In this document: piece by piece, positions 1-12,649 of the stretch | Layout of the letters: each line of letters starts with the position of its first letter | How positions within the stretch are numbered: position 1 is the first letter of the stretch | Assembly (NCBI GenBank): GCA_018340805.1 | Contig: JACMZG010000008.1 | Coordinates: forward strand, 58,084,205-58,148,204 | DNA from: Microvelia longipes | Lineage: Eukaryota; Arthropoda; Insecta; Hemiptera; Veliidae | Direction of reading: 5' to 3' | DNA length: 64,000 bases | Translations under genes and position numbers: made by a program | The notes under the pieces: model-generated | What the model saw: the letters and a program-made list of their open reading frames with translations, nothing else | What the model was told of the DNA's origin: nothing | The model's database searches: none

Positions 1-261
1 ACAACAGTTACAATAGTTTATGCATAAATTATTAAGTTAAAACTTTAAAAATTATATTCTTGAGGTAAAGAAATTTTTAAAATACTAATGATGAAAAAGA
101 ATGTTTAACACAAATACTTCTGAATTCAGTAGTCAAGTATTGACTAAGTATACCTTAAATACCTTATTAAAATACCATACTTTCTGAGATAACAAATTGC
201 CTATTTTAGTATTAGTAGGAAGTAATTTATTTGAGGCTAAGTCTGTTTAAGTAAAGTGTAG

Positions 262-420
262 GTGCGTGAGAAGTATAATGATATCCTCACGATCCCAGCA
301 AGGACCCTTGCTGCTCCCCGCCGTGCTTGTAATACCCGGTCAAAAGAATCTGGGGAGTTACTCTTCTTTCAAAAATATATCACCTTTACTCCTATGATGA
401 GGTCATCACCCTCCTACTTC
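262..420 (+). pseudogene. Possible degraded non-LTR retroelement C-terminal piece
   Basis: A GC-richer patch inside an open frame of 113 codons (262-603). The early part reads EKYNDILTIPART, then NTRSKESGELLFF. A basic 'R..N.....ipaRT' or 'NTRS...' string followed by an aromatic stretch resembles the region just after the reverse transcriptase domain in some LINE-like proteins. After about residue 45 the composition becomes that of random AT-rich DNA, and no WN.LP motif follows. I treat it as a broken remnant at best. It could equally be a chance open frame. Confidence 0.2.
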
Positions 421-744
421 ACTTGTATTTTTAAAACTTTAAAAGTTAATCAAGTGCCTTTCATTAGTATCTTGAATTTATTTACGAGTAGTTTTACAAC
501 TGGCGTAGTCAATGTTTTTAATCGTTTTTTTAACAGCTTCACTGTAATGAAGTTCAATACTTTTACTACTTTCCAAATAAACGATAAAAATATTGTAAAA
601 TAAGTTATAGGTGGGATGGTAAAAAAAGAATTAGTGAACTTTGTCTATTATTTACAGTAAATTTTTTAAACAATAAATAAAAAAAAAAGTGATGCACTTT
701 TACCAACTTTTATGTCAACTGGATTATTTATAAATTTTCAACAA

Positions 745-1230
745 TGTTTTATAAATGTATACAAGTAATTCAATAAAAATTAAATGAATTTTGATAATGA
801 TGTAAAACTTAGCACAATGCTTGTTCTTATACATGACTACATGTATGCAAAATAACAAATCAATCTGAGCAATTTGTCATGTTTTATAACTTTTTGAAAT
901 TCATCGTAAAGTAATTATTGCCGGTTAATGACGTCATAAAAAAGGTATTTTCCAGATAGCTCAAACAGACCTAAAGATCAAGCACAAATAGACCTTGGTT
1001 TTCGTTCCAAGTTTCAACTCTCTAGCATAAATACACAGGGGGCTACAATGATTACATATAAACACACACACTTGCATACAGAAAATTTTGTAAAAACTAC
1101 TCAGGAGGTCTAAAAATCACCTGAAACGGACGATTAACGTGAAATCTTGGTTTTGGGGTTTTAATGTAAGTCAAATACTTTTCTAATACATGTTTACCTA
1201 TGGTATCAACGATGAAAACTAAAAATAATA
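745..1230 (-). mobile_element. Family A repeat, head portion (minus)
   Basis: Read on the minus strand, this copy has the family A head in order: a 'cctcatttat..' like start (degraded), 'CACCTGAAACGG' in plus orientation near 1120, the TG-rich block (seen as CA on plus at 1060-1075), 'CAACTCTCTAGCATAAATAC' near 1014, and 'TTAATGACGTCATAAAAAA' near 925. The 5S module and hairpin body are absent, so the copy is truncated on its 3' side. Homology to the other copies is by eye; ends are approximate. Confidence 0.7.
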
Positions 1231-2384
1231 TTGCACAGATAGATAAATGACTAAAAAACTAATACAAATTAAACAACCAAAGAAAACAAATCCAATTTGC
1301 TATTATTTATTGCATCGACATTCAAATATAATTAGCAAATAATAAAACGAATAAAATCAGCCATATTTTAATTCCAATAGTGACTCATTTTTTATCACAA
1401 AAATTAATGCTGTAACATATTTAATTAGTATGAACATTTAACAAGCCTTTATCCTAGTAAATATATATACTATAGATATATTAACCAATATTAATATTAG
1501 TATTTAAAAAATAAATATAATTTTATTTGTTTCTGATATTTTCTATTACTTTTAATCAGCGTTTGTTTCATACACTGACCTCACAAAACCTTTTAGAAGA
1601 TTAGGTTTCTAAAAGACAAGTCAAATTTATTTGATGTCAAATCAAATTTCTTGGATAAACTCCAACACCATGTATAAATCCTTCTTGGTATTTGAGTTTA
1701 AATTTTAAGCCTGTCAAGTCTTAAAATTAAGTCATTATTTAATATCAAATAACTCAATACGTATATACATATAAATATTATTAGATTTTTGAATAATAAA
1801 TGTTAGGTCCCTTATACCTAACTACTGTAAAATTTTGGTTTTAACTTAACATTACTCTAGTCAAGCGGTCAAATGGTATGCTACTCCGCCTTGAACATTT
1901 GACAATAATTCGATAGTATAGTGGCCACAGTCTCTAAGACTATATACATGTGGCCAACACATTATTATTCATAATTAAATGGATAAATTCCACGGAAAAG
2001 AAATTATGATCCATGTAATTCATAATGATGTGTCGTAATAATTGTTTTGAATTAATTTGTAAATTAAATTATTTATTTCTGTTTCAGACCTCGTTATTTT
2101 TACAGCAGGTTATATCATCAAAATTCGCAGAATACTTTCTAGGCTTGGTACGTTATTCATTTACTATTTTTACTATACTTATTTCATTATCATGCATGTC
2201 TAGTGAATTTTGAAAAGAAAAATAAGTTCATAGAGACATGGTGGGGAAAAGTAGTTTTCTTAAATAGGGACTCATTAATATACATATTATAAGAAAATCA
2301 CTCATATAAAAGATTAGAGGCCTATTGTTTATGAAATATTGATAACGCTATTATAATAAAATAATTTTTGATTAAATCGTTTAA
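1231..2384. other. AT-rich spacer, no gene seen
   Basis: No coding frame longer than about 60 codons and no repeat I can match elsewhere. Contains a short imperfect palindrome near 1595-1615 and nothing else of note. Confidence 0.6.
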
Positions 2385-2615
2385 TAAATAAGTTATGCGA
2401 AGAAAACACGATTGCCAGCTTACACACTTGAAAATTCGCTAATATTGTGTCTATTTGCCACAAAAAACTCGTAATATGAAAAAGAAACATTAGACGACAA
2501 TGATGTCGCGCCAAACTGACCTCTGCACCAATGCAGGAGGGTATGAGGGAGGGGGGTATAGGTGGAATTTTTTCAAACGAAGGGACTCACTGATCAAGAA
2601 TATAAATAATAAAAT
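2385..2615 (+). mobile_element. Family B fragments (3' sub-end then 5' end)
   Basis: Near 2427 'TTGAAAATTCGCTAATAT' matches the inner inverted end of family B (compare 37188-37204). Near 2540-2600 the purine-rich 'GGAGGGGGGTATAGGTGG', then 'GAAGGGACTCACTGATCAA', matches the 5' region at 35620-35660 that also leads straight into a (TA)n tract. Two partial copies, or one rearranged copy, appear to abut. The open frames across it are by-products of the repeat. Confidence 0.45.
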
Positions 2616-2924
<309 letters not shown>

Positions 2925-3250
2925 CGGACACAAAAATCTAATTTAGTACTTTTTTAAAATAAAGTTGATATCGCAAGGTACAGGAAAAAAAACTTTTTCC
3001 TTATAACTTTTGATCAAAGAGTTGAGTCGCTTAAATCATAAATCCTTTTTAAATCAAAAATATATGTTTAATACACAAAAAAAGACAACATTTTTTTTAA
3101 TTATTTTTTAAAAAAACCTACCTATTGACATGACTCAAAAGAAAATGTATGCGTAGGTTTGTTCCGATAATTTCTATTAATTATTTTTTGTTGAAATAAT
3201 GAAAACTCTATCCCTCTATGTATATAATGCAATTATACAAGCGTACCAGT
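2925..3250 (+). mobile_element. Possible family B interior
   Basis: 'TTATAACTTTTGATCAAAGA' near 3000 resembles the family B interior at 35903-35935 ('ataacttttaaacat..ttggatcaaa'). Matching beyond that phrase is weak. It would be the continuation of the copy whose 5' end lies before the TA tract. Confidence 0.3.
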
Positions 3251-4051
3251 TAATAAAACACTATTTCACAGGCCATTGCACTCTAAATAATTTCTTTGTA
3301 TTGAATTTTTTTAACTATAACTTGTTTATTCATATTTACTAGTTTGGAATATAATATTAATGGATTAAAATATACATTTTCCAAAATTGTATTTGTTGGT
3401 GTACACTACAACTTTTGATCAATAATCAATTATTATTATTATTATAGTATAATCAATAATTAATCATATAATCATCTTAATTATAGAATTTTAATTATCG
3501 AACCTAAACTTAAACTGAGAGTTAAATATCTATGATATTTAGACTACTACTTAGTGTCACACTATCTTAATATAGGTATAACGCTGAAGAACATTAAGGA
3601 ACTTGACCTTCACTAAAGATCATATCATTAAAAGTCTATATTTTTAAGATGACGACAAATATCGTTTCGCAATTTTTTAAAGTGTTTGCTAACTAAGCAA
3701 AATGGTTTAACACTATCTAAAAGAGGTGCATCAAGAATATATAGGTATAGTGATAGTATTAAGAGAAAGGTGATAAGCAACTAGGCTCTGACGTTAGGCC
3801 TTTCGTGAAAGCTCTTTTAAATACATAACTATGCAATACATCAAATTTTTCTTTCATCACTATTTAAAGTTAAGCAAATGCTGGAGAAAAATGTTTTCAT
3901 AAGTTCCAATGTCTTTAATTAAAATCACCCGTGCTCTAGAGGAATTTAACAATACACTGAGCTTTACTGGGAATCGTGGATATGAATTCACGAACTAAAA
4001 CATAATTAAACTATCAACTACAATTTTAGTGCAAAGATGCTCAGTGCAATA
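3251..4051. other. AT-rich spacer, no gene seen
   Basis: Nothing recognisable on either strand; only short frames and scattered ATT/TTA runs near 3425-3450. Confidence 0.55.
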
Positions 4052-4771
4052 GTCCTGGAGCCGGACATTAAAAAAATGTGACTCATTTTGAACTACTTCA
4101 AACCAAATTTTTCTAAAAATATACCTTAATTAATAAAGAAAAAACAAACTCGGCCTATTCAAAGTGCTGACTAAACGCAGTCATATAAAGAGCCCTTCAT
4201 ATGATAACGCATGCTCAAAATTTTAGAAAATCGAACAAATTTCGGTTTTCTTGGAATAAGCGGTTCCCTGTAGGTCATGTGCTAAACACGAAGATAACAT
4301 TTTTTAAAGCTTATAAAATTATCTATAAAACGAGTTATTTTAATCATTAAAATCGGATGAATACAACCAAAGTTAGGGCTCATACAAAAACATCACAGAA
4401 ATTGTAAATTTATGCAAAATCTTTTCATATATTCTTTGAAAAAATATAGGTTCTTTTTGCATTTTTTGCCATTTAACAATGTTATAACTTTAGCTATGTT
4501 TATCTCATTTTGAAGAAAAAACTTTCATTTCATAAGAAATGTTATCAGCTTTAAAAAATATTCTCTTCGTGTTTTGCACGCGACCTACAGGGAACCACTT
4601 ATTGCAAGAAAACTGGAATTTGTGCGATATTCTAATATTTTAAGCCAGTGCATTCATATGAAAAGCAGACTCTGGATTACAGACAATGCTTTTACTTCAT
4701 AATTTAAGGTATATTGTCAGAAAAATTTAGTTTGAAGTAGTATAAAAATCAGTCATTTTTTTGGGGCTGAC
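4052..4771. mobile_element. Foldback element with ~280-bp inverted arms
   Basis: The left arm reads outward-in with 'GCGGTTCCCTGTAGGTCATG' at about 4260-4280. The right arm carries its reverse complement, 'GCGACCTACAGGGAACCACT', at about 4580-4600. Matching continues outward to 'TTGAACTACTTCAAACCAAA' (about 4089) versus 'TTTAGTTTGAAGTAGTATAA' (about 4727), and to an AAAAAAATG / CATTTTTTT pair near each end. The centre lies near 4410-4430. No transposase frame is present, so this is a non-autonomous foldback or long-TIR element. Several point differences between arms indicate that it is old. No clear target-site duplication was found. Confidence 0.75.
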
Positions 4772-5425
4772 TAATAAATATGCTGGCATTTGGTCTTCAA
4801 GGTTAATGCCAGATTCGTTCCTTCACCTTGATGACCTAAATATGAATGACTTTCACGACCATTGCAAAGACACAGTATTCCAGACATGTAGCCATTGCAT
4901 TTAGCATTGGGTATTTTGATAAATTACTAATGAGCTCTAGAGCAAAACATCTAATGAAGTTCGAGCAATTACCAATTACAGTTATATTTTTTTAAATATT
5001 TCTTTCCCTAACTAAAAACTATTTTAGGTTAAATGTTTAACAATTAGCCAAAAAAAAGGAAAATTAAATTATGTCCCTAGCATGGCTGTATTATTTTTAG
5101 CATTTTCTATAGCTGGTTTCTTTGGCTAAAGTTTACACGGGTCTCGAGACACAGTCCACTCAATAAAAATAAAACCTTTTTCTAAAAATTAAATGTAAAT
5201 GGTTTGAGATTTGTATGCAAATTATATGTGTCGGGCCAAAGACATCCCTTTGTTAAATTTTTTTGTAGTTTCCTAAAGAAAAATAAGCGATTTAGTACAA
5301 AAACGAGCTAAGATAATGATTATTTCCTTACTCTTTTTATAAATATTCTTTTTTACTCCTAGTTTTGTGTTGAATTTTTGGCTTAAAACAGAGAAAATCC
5401 AAAAAAACGAACTATATTAAGAACT
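4772..5425. other. AT-rich spacer, no gene seen
   Basis: No reading frame or repeat relation that I can support. Confidence 0.55.
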
Positions 5426-5430
5426 ATAAT

Positions 5431-5477
<47 letters not shown>

Positions 5478-5488
5478 TATATATATAT

Positions 5489-5522
<34 letters not shown>

Positions 5523-5529
5523 ATATATA
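5426..5529. repeat. (TA)n tract
   Basis: TA dinucleotides with AATATA phase slips. It borders the Penelope-like fragment that follows. Confidence 0.95.
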
Positions 5530-5530
5530 C

Positions 5531-6110
5531 ACTTACGCCAATCTCGGGATGAGGTTAGAATAATAACACAGCTTTACTTGAAAACCATATATTTATTCAC
5601 TTTGCCAACGTTTCGAACTTAGCTACAAGTTCTTCATCAGGGCCCTACAATACAATAAAATATTCTTAAAAACCCAACCTTAAAACTAATACTAAATACA
5701 TCATTAAAAATAAAACTGAAATTAAAGAGATAAAAATACAAATACAAATTATAAAGCTTAAAACTTACGGAATAAAAACACAGTTTTCGCCTTAAGCATA
5801 AGGTAACTTATATAAAAAAAAATTAAAAACAGAATTACACCTAAGCAGAGTTAAAATATTAAAATCAAAGTTAAAACATTTAAAATCAAGAGAAAAAAGA
5901 AGGTAAATATTAGGAAGGCATCAGACCAAGTCTAAATCAAGAATGAACTTATAAATGAGGAAGAGGCTCAAGGTAAAATCAAGAAGGCTGTGGATCAACA
6001 CAACACCTAAAAGAAGATCTGAACCTCCCCAAAAATAAATGAGAAAAGAAATTACAAAAGGAAGAAAACCAAAGATAAAATAATAAGTGAATAATTTATA
6101 AATGAATAAT
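5531..6110 (-). mobile_element. Penelope-like element fragment with hammerhead-like core
   Basis: On the minus strand the sequence CTGATGA (5640-5634) is followed by a 6-bp stem GAACTT/AAGTTC with loop GTAGCT (5632-5615), then GAAA (5614-5611) and CGTTGGC. CTGATGA, stem II, GAAA is the conserved layout of hammerhead ribozymes, which are known in the pseudo-LTRs of Penelope-like retroelements. The remainder (5650-6110), read as minus, is T-rich and non-coding. Stem III and the cleavage triplet could not be closed from the local sequence, so only the core is claimed. TA tracts flank both sides. The element could instead be another retroelement using the same ribozyme. Confidence 0.5.
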
Positions 6111-6114
6111 AAAA

Positions 6115-6152
<38 letters not shown>

Positions 6153-6169
6153 TTATATATATATATATC
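6111..6169. repeat. (TA)n tract
   Basis: TA dinucleotides with phase slips, bordering the preceding Penelope-like fragment. Confidence 0.95.
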
Positions 6170-7492
6170 CTCAAAAAAGTTATCATACTTTTAATACATG
6201 CAAATGGTGAAATATAACATTTTGGTTGAGCACAAAATTTTAGAGCGGAGGTGCACAAGTCTAGTAATTTCCCTCGGCGTACTTCCTTGCTCGCCAGTCC
6301 TATTCTTTCTTAAGTTTTCAGGTAAAAACTAGAATAGTGCTCACGCAGTAGCACTATTTTTTGCTTGTCAATTTTTTCGATATTCTAAGGAAGGATCATT
6401 TTTATTTCATAAGTTTTGCAAAACTATGCTTATCCTTCCAAAATCAGGATTGCAAAACAATTTTCGCACTCTGAGCAGAACAAAAGCTCTGTTTATGCTA
6501 ATTTTAAAAATTGTTTAGGGCATTTTATTTGAAATGTCAACAATCAAGTTTGACTTTATGTTTCAAATTCGATTGAAGTTTAACGCTGTTTTAGTTGAGG
6601 CAGTTAAGATAGACGTCTTTGTAAGTGCTACAACAACTTGTGTAGTCAAGCTTTACAAGTTTTTAAGATTTGTTAAGTATAACAACAGCTATAATGTGCG
6701 AAACTAAGGTATTTAAACTTTTAGCTTAGTTCGTCATAATTATAAATAAACACGAACGAGTTTAGAAATCTTAAGTAGGTTCAGTAAATACAAGCTTATA
6801 AAAATATATTTTAGAAGTTATACTATGTCAAACTAACAGAATTATCTTACAAGATCTTAATAATTATAGGCCTTTAATAACTTTTTAAATGTATTTCATA
6901 CAACTTTCATGAGTTTTAACAAAAAAATTGGAAAAAACTGTAATTCGTGTTAATGTAATGACGTTTAACTTAAAGAATAAATCGCAATTAATACTTTTAT
7001 AGTATACATTTAGTGAAATCACAATTTTATTTTTCTAATATATTTAGCAAGTATGTTGGAAACCACTGAAGTTATAAAGTGATTTTATAATGACCGGAAA
7101 TATGTAATCATATAAAGAGTAGTTAATTTCAGAATATATATTTTTTTCAAATATCAGGTTAAAAGAAATATTTATGAAGGAAATGACTTGAGAAATGTGA
7201 AATGTTAGTAACCCATTTACTAAGTTAAAGGATATTTGTTATTTTATTTTTCATTAATTTTGATATCTAACCTACTACAGTAGGTATTAATTCTATATCT
7301 TGCAAAATATATTTTAATTTAATTATTAAAATTAACATTGTGGCCATCTTTAATCCAATAACTAATTTTACATAAAACTATAACAGACTACTTTATGACA
7401 TAAAAAAGCACATCAATAGGTTAAAATAATTTAAAAATCATGAAAAAACTACGTGACAGATTATTTTTATTTTATTTCATTGCTTTGTTATC
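6170..7492. other. AT-rich spacer, no gene seen
   Basis: A small hairpin-like repeat 'GTGCTCACGCAGTAGCAC' lies near 6339-6356. Otherwise no gene or repeat is recognised. Confidence 0.5.
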
Positions 7493-7493
7493 T

Positions 7494-7528
<35 letters not shown>

Positions 7529-7655
7529 TTATATATATATATATTGTTTATCTTGAGTATCTTTGTTATCTTATGCATCTACTGCATATCATATCGATAT
7601 TGTACCTCGTTGTTATCTTATATACCTATTGTATCTCATATCGATATTGTATTTA
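7493..7655. repeat. (TA)n tract and a two-copy ~47-bp repeat
   Basis: TA dinucleotides run to 7544. They are followed by two tandem copies of a unit starting 'TTGTTATCTTAT' and ending 'CATATCGATATTGTA' (about 7563-7609 and 7610-7655). The 67-codon frame here is translation of these repeats. Confidence 0.8.
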
Positions 7656-7867
7656 ATTAATAAAAAAATATATAAAATAATTAATAACAAAAAACATTAG
7701 TCTAGTAATTTAAGATGGAATTCAATGATCTAAAAAGTACAACTGTAGATTCAATCTAAAAAAAATTATATTTTAATTAAATAATGATAGACCTATAACA
7801 ATTTTTTGAAGATGTATAGAAGGAGCAGGTTGTATACCAAAAAATTTGCTCAAGCAGAACCATAAAT

Positions 7868-8245
7868 AAAATAAATCGGGTACGGGGCACCTCAGAACTT
7901 TTACTCATCACATCGGATTTGCTACGCTCATCATCCCGATCGCATATTTTTTTTCGCGTTTTATTATATTTAGAATTTTTTGCTGAGTCATTATTGCGAT
8001 TTAATGACATCTTAAAAAATATTTCCGAATAGCACAACTTTTCAACTCTCTAGCATGAATACACTATGAGCTACGATGATAACATACACAATCACACACA
8101 CACATACTGACAGACTTGGCAAAATCCACTCAAGAGACCTTAAAGGCACCTAAAACGGATAATTCAGGAGACATCCCGGTTTCGATTTTTTTCACAAAGA
8201 CAATACTTTTTCTACATATCTACGGTATAAATGAGGAAATGTAAA
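7868..8245 (-). mobile_element. Family A repeat with internal deletion (minus)
   Basis: The plus strand begins with 'CGGGTACGGGGCACCTC', the reverse complement of the family A 3' end. It goes through one degraded hairpin ('GGATTTGCTACGCTCATC' near 7916), then jumps to 'GCTGAGTCATTATTGCG', 'CAACTCTCTAGCATGAATAC', a CA-rich block and 'CGGTATAAATGAGG' at the head end. The 5S module and mid-section are deleted between about 7940 and 7975. Confidence 0.75.
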
Positions 8246-9061
8246 AATGTAAAATGTAATTTATTTTTACTATTTAATGTAATGTAATAATTTTATTATT
8301 ACAGTCCTAAGTCATAGTACACTGTACACCAACATTTTATTCTGAATTCGAGATCGAATTAATATTTATAACCTTAAGATTTAGATTATTATAATAATCA
8401 ACATCATAAGATTGGATGTTGTAAAGAAAAATTCCAAGGTACCTCGGAATTTTTACAATTTTATTTTGATCCTTAAACATAATAAGGATTAAAATATAAA
8501 TTTGGGGAAGATAAATAATGTAACATAAAAGATGATACTTCTGAAAACCTCATGATTTATTTTTATGCGATTCCATAATTTGATTTTCTTGATTATCGAT
8601 TATTCGACACTTGATTGCCGGCACACTATATTTTCGTAACGCCCTAATATTTTTATCAGGGCGCAAACTCTCTAAAGTTCGCTATTGTATTAGAAAATGC
8701 AGTTCTATAATAATTCCATAGCCATTTAGAGACAATAATCTTAAAGTTTAATTAAAACTACAAACACCATTTAATTATTTTTTATATAGTCGTTACATTT
8801 TATGTACTTGAGTATTTCTTAATTTTAACCTCCTCAAATTAATTTAGTACTTAGTACTTAAGTGTGAGTGCGAACATTGAACGAAACTACTAGACTTAAG
8901 AGAAAAATTATAAACCCGCATTGTTTTTATTTAAATGTTAAGTAATCTCTAGACTTGCTTTGCTATTGTAGCACTAATCATCAAGATTTCCCCCCAAGGA
9001 AATGTAACCAGTTCTTCCTTTTACGAGACTTGATCATTGTATAAAGTTTTATCGCATTGGA
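8246..9061. other. AT-rich spacer, no gene seen
   Basis: Only short frames. A 'TTAGTACTTAGTACTTAAG' mini-repeat lies near 8843. Confidence 0.5.
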
Positions 9062-9328
9062 TGACTTGTATCGGATTTCTAACAAATGAGCATACATAAC
9101 AAATGTGCACATACACTTGTATCGGATTCCTAACAAATGTGCATCAATCACAAATGTGCAGATACATCACAAATGAACACATACATCACAAATGTGCACA
9201 TACATCACAAATGCGCACATACATCACAAATGAACACATACGTCACAAATATGCACATACATCACAAATGTGCACATACATCCCAAATAAACACATACGT
9301 CACAAATGTGCACATACATCACAAATGC
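9062..9328. repeat. Minisatellite, 19-bp unit
   Basis: About ten tandem units of CACATACATCACAAATGTG with G/A and G/C variants. Units at the start are embedded in a larger duplication: 'CTTGTATCGGATT.CTAAC' occurs at about 9065 and again at about 9116. Because 19 is not a multiple of three, the HTSQM-type frames on the plus strand are artefacts of the array. Confidence 0.95.
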
Positions 9329-9999
9329 ATGCAAACACTATCTTCGATTCTAAGGATCTTTAGGAATTGAAACGTATAAATTAGCCTTAACGTATTAATT
9401 AGCCTTTAATGGATGGGTATTCAACTAGGTATAACGAAGCTTGATCTAATTGATACAAACGATCTGACAAAATCCTATTTAACGCGGATATTCCAGCCTT
9501 GTTAAATTGTATGTATTTCTATCTACTTGCTACTAAATCCTATAGGACTACATTAGTATAAGTGTATTATTAATATATGTATTAAAATATATATATATTA
9601 AATCATAGCAGATTAAAAGGAATGATTAGAATAGAATACACTGTGTTTGTAACAACTGATTTAAAATCTATTATTTATAAAAATTGTAGGGTCGTCGGCA
9701 TAAAAGAGAATGGAGTAGAGGAAGTATAGTACTTTAATTATATATATATATATATATATATAAAGCAGTTAATATAAACAATTTTGTTAATAATTGAAAG
9801 TTATCAATGTGTAATAATATTTTTACAGTGTATATTACACTATACAATTTAAATTATATTTTAAAAGCTATAAGATAATGATATGATTGTAGGATAATTA
9901 TAGAGTTAAATCTATAATAATTAGAATAGGCTTTAAGATAGGATTATCAATTTGCTATCAAAATTATTGATAATTAATTTTTACTTTTAATAAAAATAC
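9329..9999. other. AT-rich spacer with short (TA)n at 9738-9762
   Basis: No gene or dispersed repeat recognised apart from the short TA tract. Confidence 0.5.
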
Positions 10000-10690
10000 G
10001 TCTATGAAAATTTATACCGTAGGTATATAGGACAAGTATTGCGTTTACAAAAAAATTCTGATCCGGGATGTCACCGAAATTATTTGTTTTAGGTTTTTTA
10101 AGACCTTCATTTCACAAAGTTGTCTACCTGTATGTGTCTTTGTGTACGTGTGTATATGTGTGTCTGTTATCATCGTATCTTCCATTGTATTTATGCGTAA
10201 GAGTTGGAGATTGGGTAACAATATCAATCTTTAGGTCTAGTTGTACTATCCGGAAAATAATAATTTTATGACAACGTTAACCGGCAATAATGACTTCCGA
10301 AAAAGCAAATAGCAAAAATTTAGAAAACTTATACAACACGGAATTTTTTTTTTGTCGGATTGAGAAATGACACGCTTGTTGTCGTTTATAAGGCAAACAT
10401 ATGTGTGATAATTCATCTCATTATCAGCATTAGTTTAATGTTTTTCGAATGACTTGTGTTTTCCGAATAAAAAAAAAGAAAATAATACTATTTAGCTGAA
10501 ATTTGGTTCAAGTGTATCCCTTTACGAAATAAATAAGGCCACTAAGTTTCGTTTCAATACGACAAATATATGATATATTATAAAAACTAAGCAGGAACGA
10601 TCAAGGTCAGGGCCTGGATAGGTAACCGCCAGGAATAAAACCGATGTGTCTATAAAAAGTTCCGAAGTATCCCGTACCCATTTTTAAAAA
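10000..10690 (+). mobile_element. Family A repeat, near full length (plus)
   Basis: Parts in order: head 'TATACCGTAGGTATATAGGA' (10012), 'GGGATGTCACCGAAATTAT' (10066), TG-rich block (10120-10165), CRE-like and 'CCGGCAATAATGACT' patch (10280), 'CTCATTATCAGCATTAG' (10418), 'GGTTCAAGTGTATCCCTTTA' (10506), the 5S-derived module (10544-10635), then the 3' end 'AAAGTTCCGAAGTATCCCGT' and a T-run near 10680. The hairpin body between module and end is deleted. No protein-coding capacity. Confidence 0.8.
10544..10635 (+). pseudogene. 5S rRNA-derived module in family A
   Basis: 'AAACTAAGCAGGAACGATC' matches box A of 5S rRNA, 'AGGTCAGGGCCTGGATAGGT' covers the intermediate element and start of box C, and 'AACCGCCAGGAAT' ends the match. 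The flanking 5' part ('GTTTCAATACGACAAATATA') aligns loosely with the first 40 bases of 5S. It is divergent and is not a functional 5S gene. Confidence 0.65.
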
Positions 10691-11824
10691 ATGTTTTTAT
10701 ATAGAGCCTTTAAATGCCTCATGGGACTGTTCTGTTATCATAAGATCATAATTCAATATTATGATCACACTCTATATTATGCGCACACATAGTGCGCAAA
10801 GATAATCTTAAATGTTTTGTAAATTTATATTTTACAAATAAATAAATGTATTTAAGAAATTAATTTGACAGTTAATTTTTCTTTGAATTTTCATTGTTGT
10901 CTTCTTTATAGAATTTCTTTGAAACAAAAGTTCTTCGTAACTTCCGGTTCACTTGTGAAAAGGTCAAGACATGGAAACAATTATAAGCAATATTAAATTC
11001 AAACATGAATTGAGATAAAGCAAAGTTTATTCCGACTTAGTTTGAATAAAACTTTGCTTAAATTTAACTTTTACGCATCTATTCTTCCCACTAACTATCT
11101 TATTACAAAAGTTATCCTTTTGTTTTTAAGTTTTAAATAACAATGCGGGTAATTATTAAAATTAATATTATTTAAATTTTCCTTATTAGATCTTTGTTTA
11201 GAATTCAGTTAGTCAATTATATACTTTTCTAGAGCTTAAAGCAATAAATAAGTCACTTAATCAGCTAACTTGAAATTGAATTGTAAAGATTTATTGTCTT
11301 GTCTATCATTCTTTCACCTGTAAGTCTATAAAACAGGTTTAGGTCATGATATGCGATCTGTGAACACAATCCTTTATAATGAAACCCGATAAAAAATTAT
11401 TTATTACACTCTAAAAATAACTTATATGGATGCACTAGAAATTTCGCGTTAACGAACCAACTTTTTATAAAGATCTGGTAAAAGATAGCTTGATATTTAT
11501 AGGGTTGTAAGTTCTAAAGCCCAATTATATATGTTTATAATACGCAAACCTGAATATCAAACACACCTTTAATCTATTTCTCACAGTGTTGCGAAATTTT
11601 GTTGAGATTATTAAAAATAAATTGTTTATTTTGAATAAATATTTAAATACTTTTAATTTTTGGATTTATAACTAACTACGAATTCTATAATTTGAATTAA
11701 TTTTGATTTCTGTATTTTTTTACTTATTTTACTGCAAAAGAATTTAGTATACTTTAGACAAAAAAATCAGATACAGAGTACCCAGATCTTTTTTTTATTC
11801 TTGTATAAAAACGTTAAGGTTTAC
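10691..11824. other. AT-rich spacer, no gene seen
   Basis: Nothing recognisable on either strand. Confidence 0.5.
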
Positions 11825-12335
11825 ACTTACACCAAGTTTCAACTTAATTAGATTATTCTCCGATTTTTTAGAATTATTTAAATAACGTACACAAGTCATC
11901 TCATAAAAATTGAACTAATACTGATAATGAGATAAAACATAGCATATAAGATGGTCTTATTTATGACTACATACGTGTCAAATCTCAATTTAATCGCATC
12001 ATTTTTCCATGTTTTAAGATTTTTATGAAATTTTTGATGAATTATTATTGCAGGTTAATGACGTCATAAAAAATATTTTCCGAAGAACACAATTACAGCT
12101 AGGGACTGATTTGTTTACATAGTTTCAACTCTCTGGCGTAAATACACAAAGAGCTACGATTATAACAGACACACACTCAAATACAGCCAATCATCTTTGT
12201 AAAAACCACTTAGGAGGTCTTATAAACTCCTGAAACTGATAATTCCGGTGACAACTTGGTTTTAGGATTTTTCGATAACACTATTCTTTTTCGATATATC
12301 TACAGTATAAATGAGGAAAAGTAAAAATATTTAAA
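11825..12335 (-). mobile_element. Family A repeat, head and middle (minus)
   Basis: The plus strand shows the family in reverse: 'GTTTCAACTTAATTAGATTA', 'AAGTCATCTCATAAAAATTG', 'GCAGGTTAATGACGTCATAA' (12052), 'CAACTCTCTGGCGTAAATAC', CA block, 'CCTGAAACTGATAATTCC', and 'TACAGTATAAATGAGGAAAA' at the head end. It stops before the 5S module. Confidence 0.75.
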
Positions 12336-12649
12336 GAACAAAAAACTAAAGGGAAGCAGGTGCATCGCATATAGGATTAGGATTATATTTGTTTGTCTTT
12401 ATAAAAGTAACTTAATAAGTAAGATTTTATTAAAGTATAAAAGTTTCTCGAAGTACATCATCTTAGAAACAACAAAAATGTATTTTATTTAAAAATTGTT
12501 TAAAAAGTATGCAATTAAGCGTCCTTATATAATACTTTTAATTATTTGAAAAATAGAGTCTCCTCTGTGGTCCTGGATCTCAGGTCGCTTGAGAGATGTT
12601 GAGATAGACTAATAAAGACAATTTTAATTCTACACTAAACCTATTAGAA
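12336..12649. other. Spacer, no gene seen
   Basis: No gene or repeat recognised. Confidence 0.5.

Noticed and set aside
925..945. TGACGTCA as a host CRE promoter element
   Set aside because: It is a recurring part of family A heads (also 12060 and 37535), so position here says nothing about a host promoter.
9103..9370. Two frames of 77-86 codons rich in HTSQM
   Set aside because: They come from the 19-bp minisatellite; the period is not a multiple of three and the two frames are the same array in different phase.
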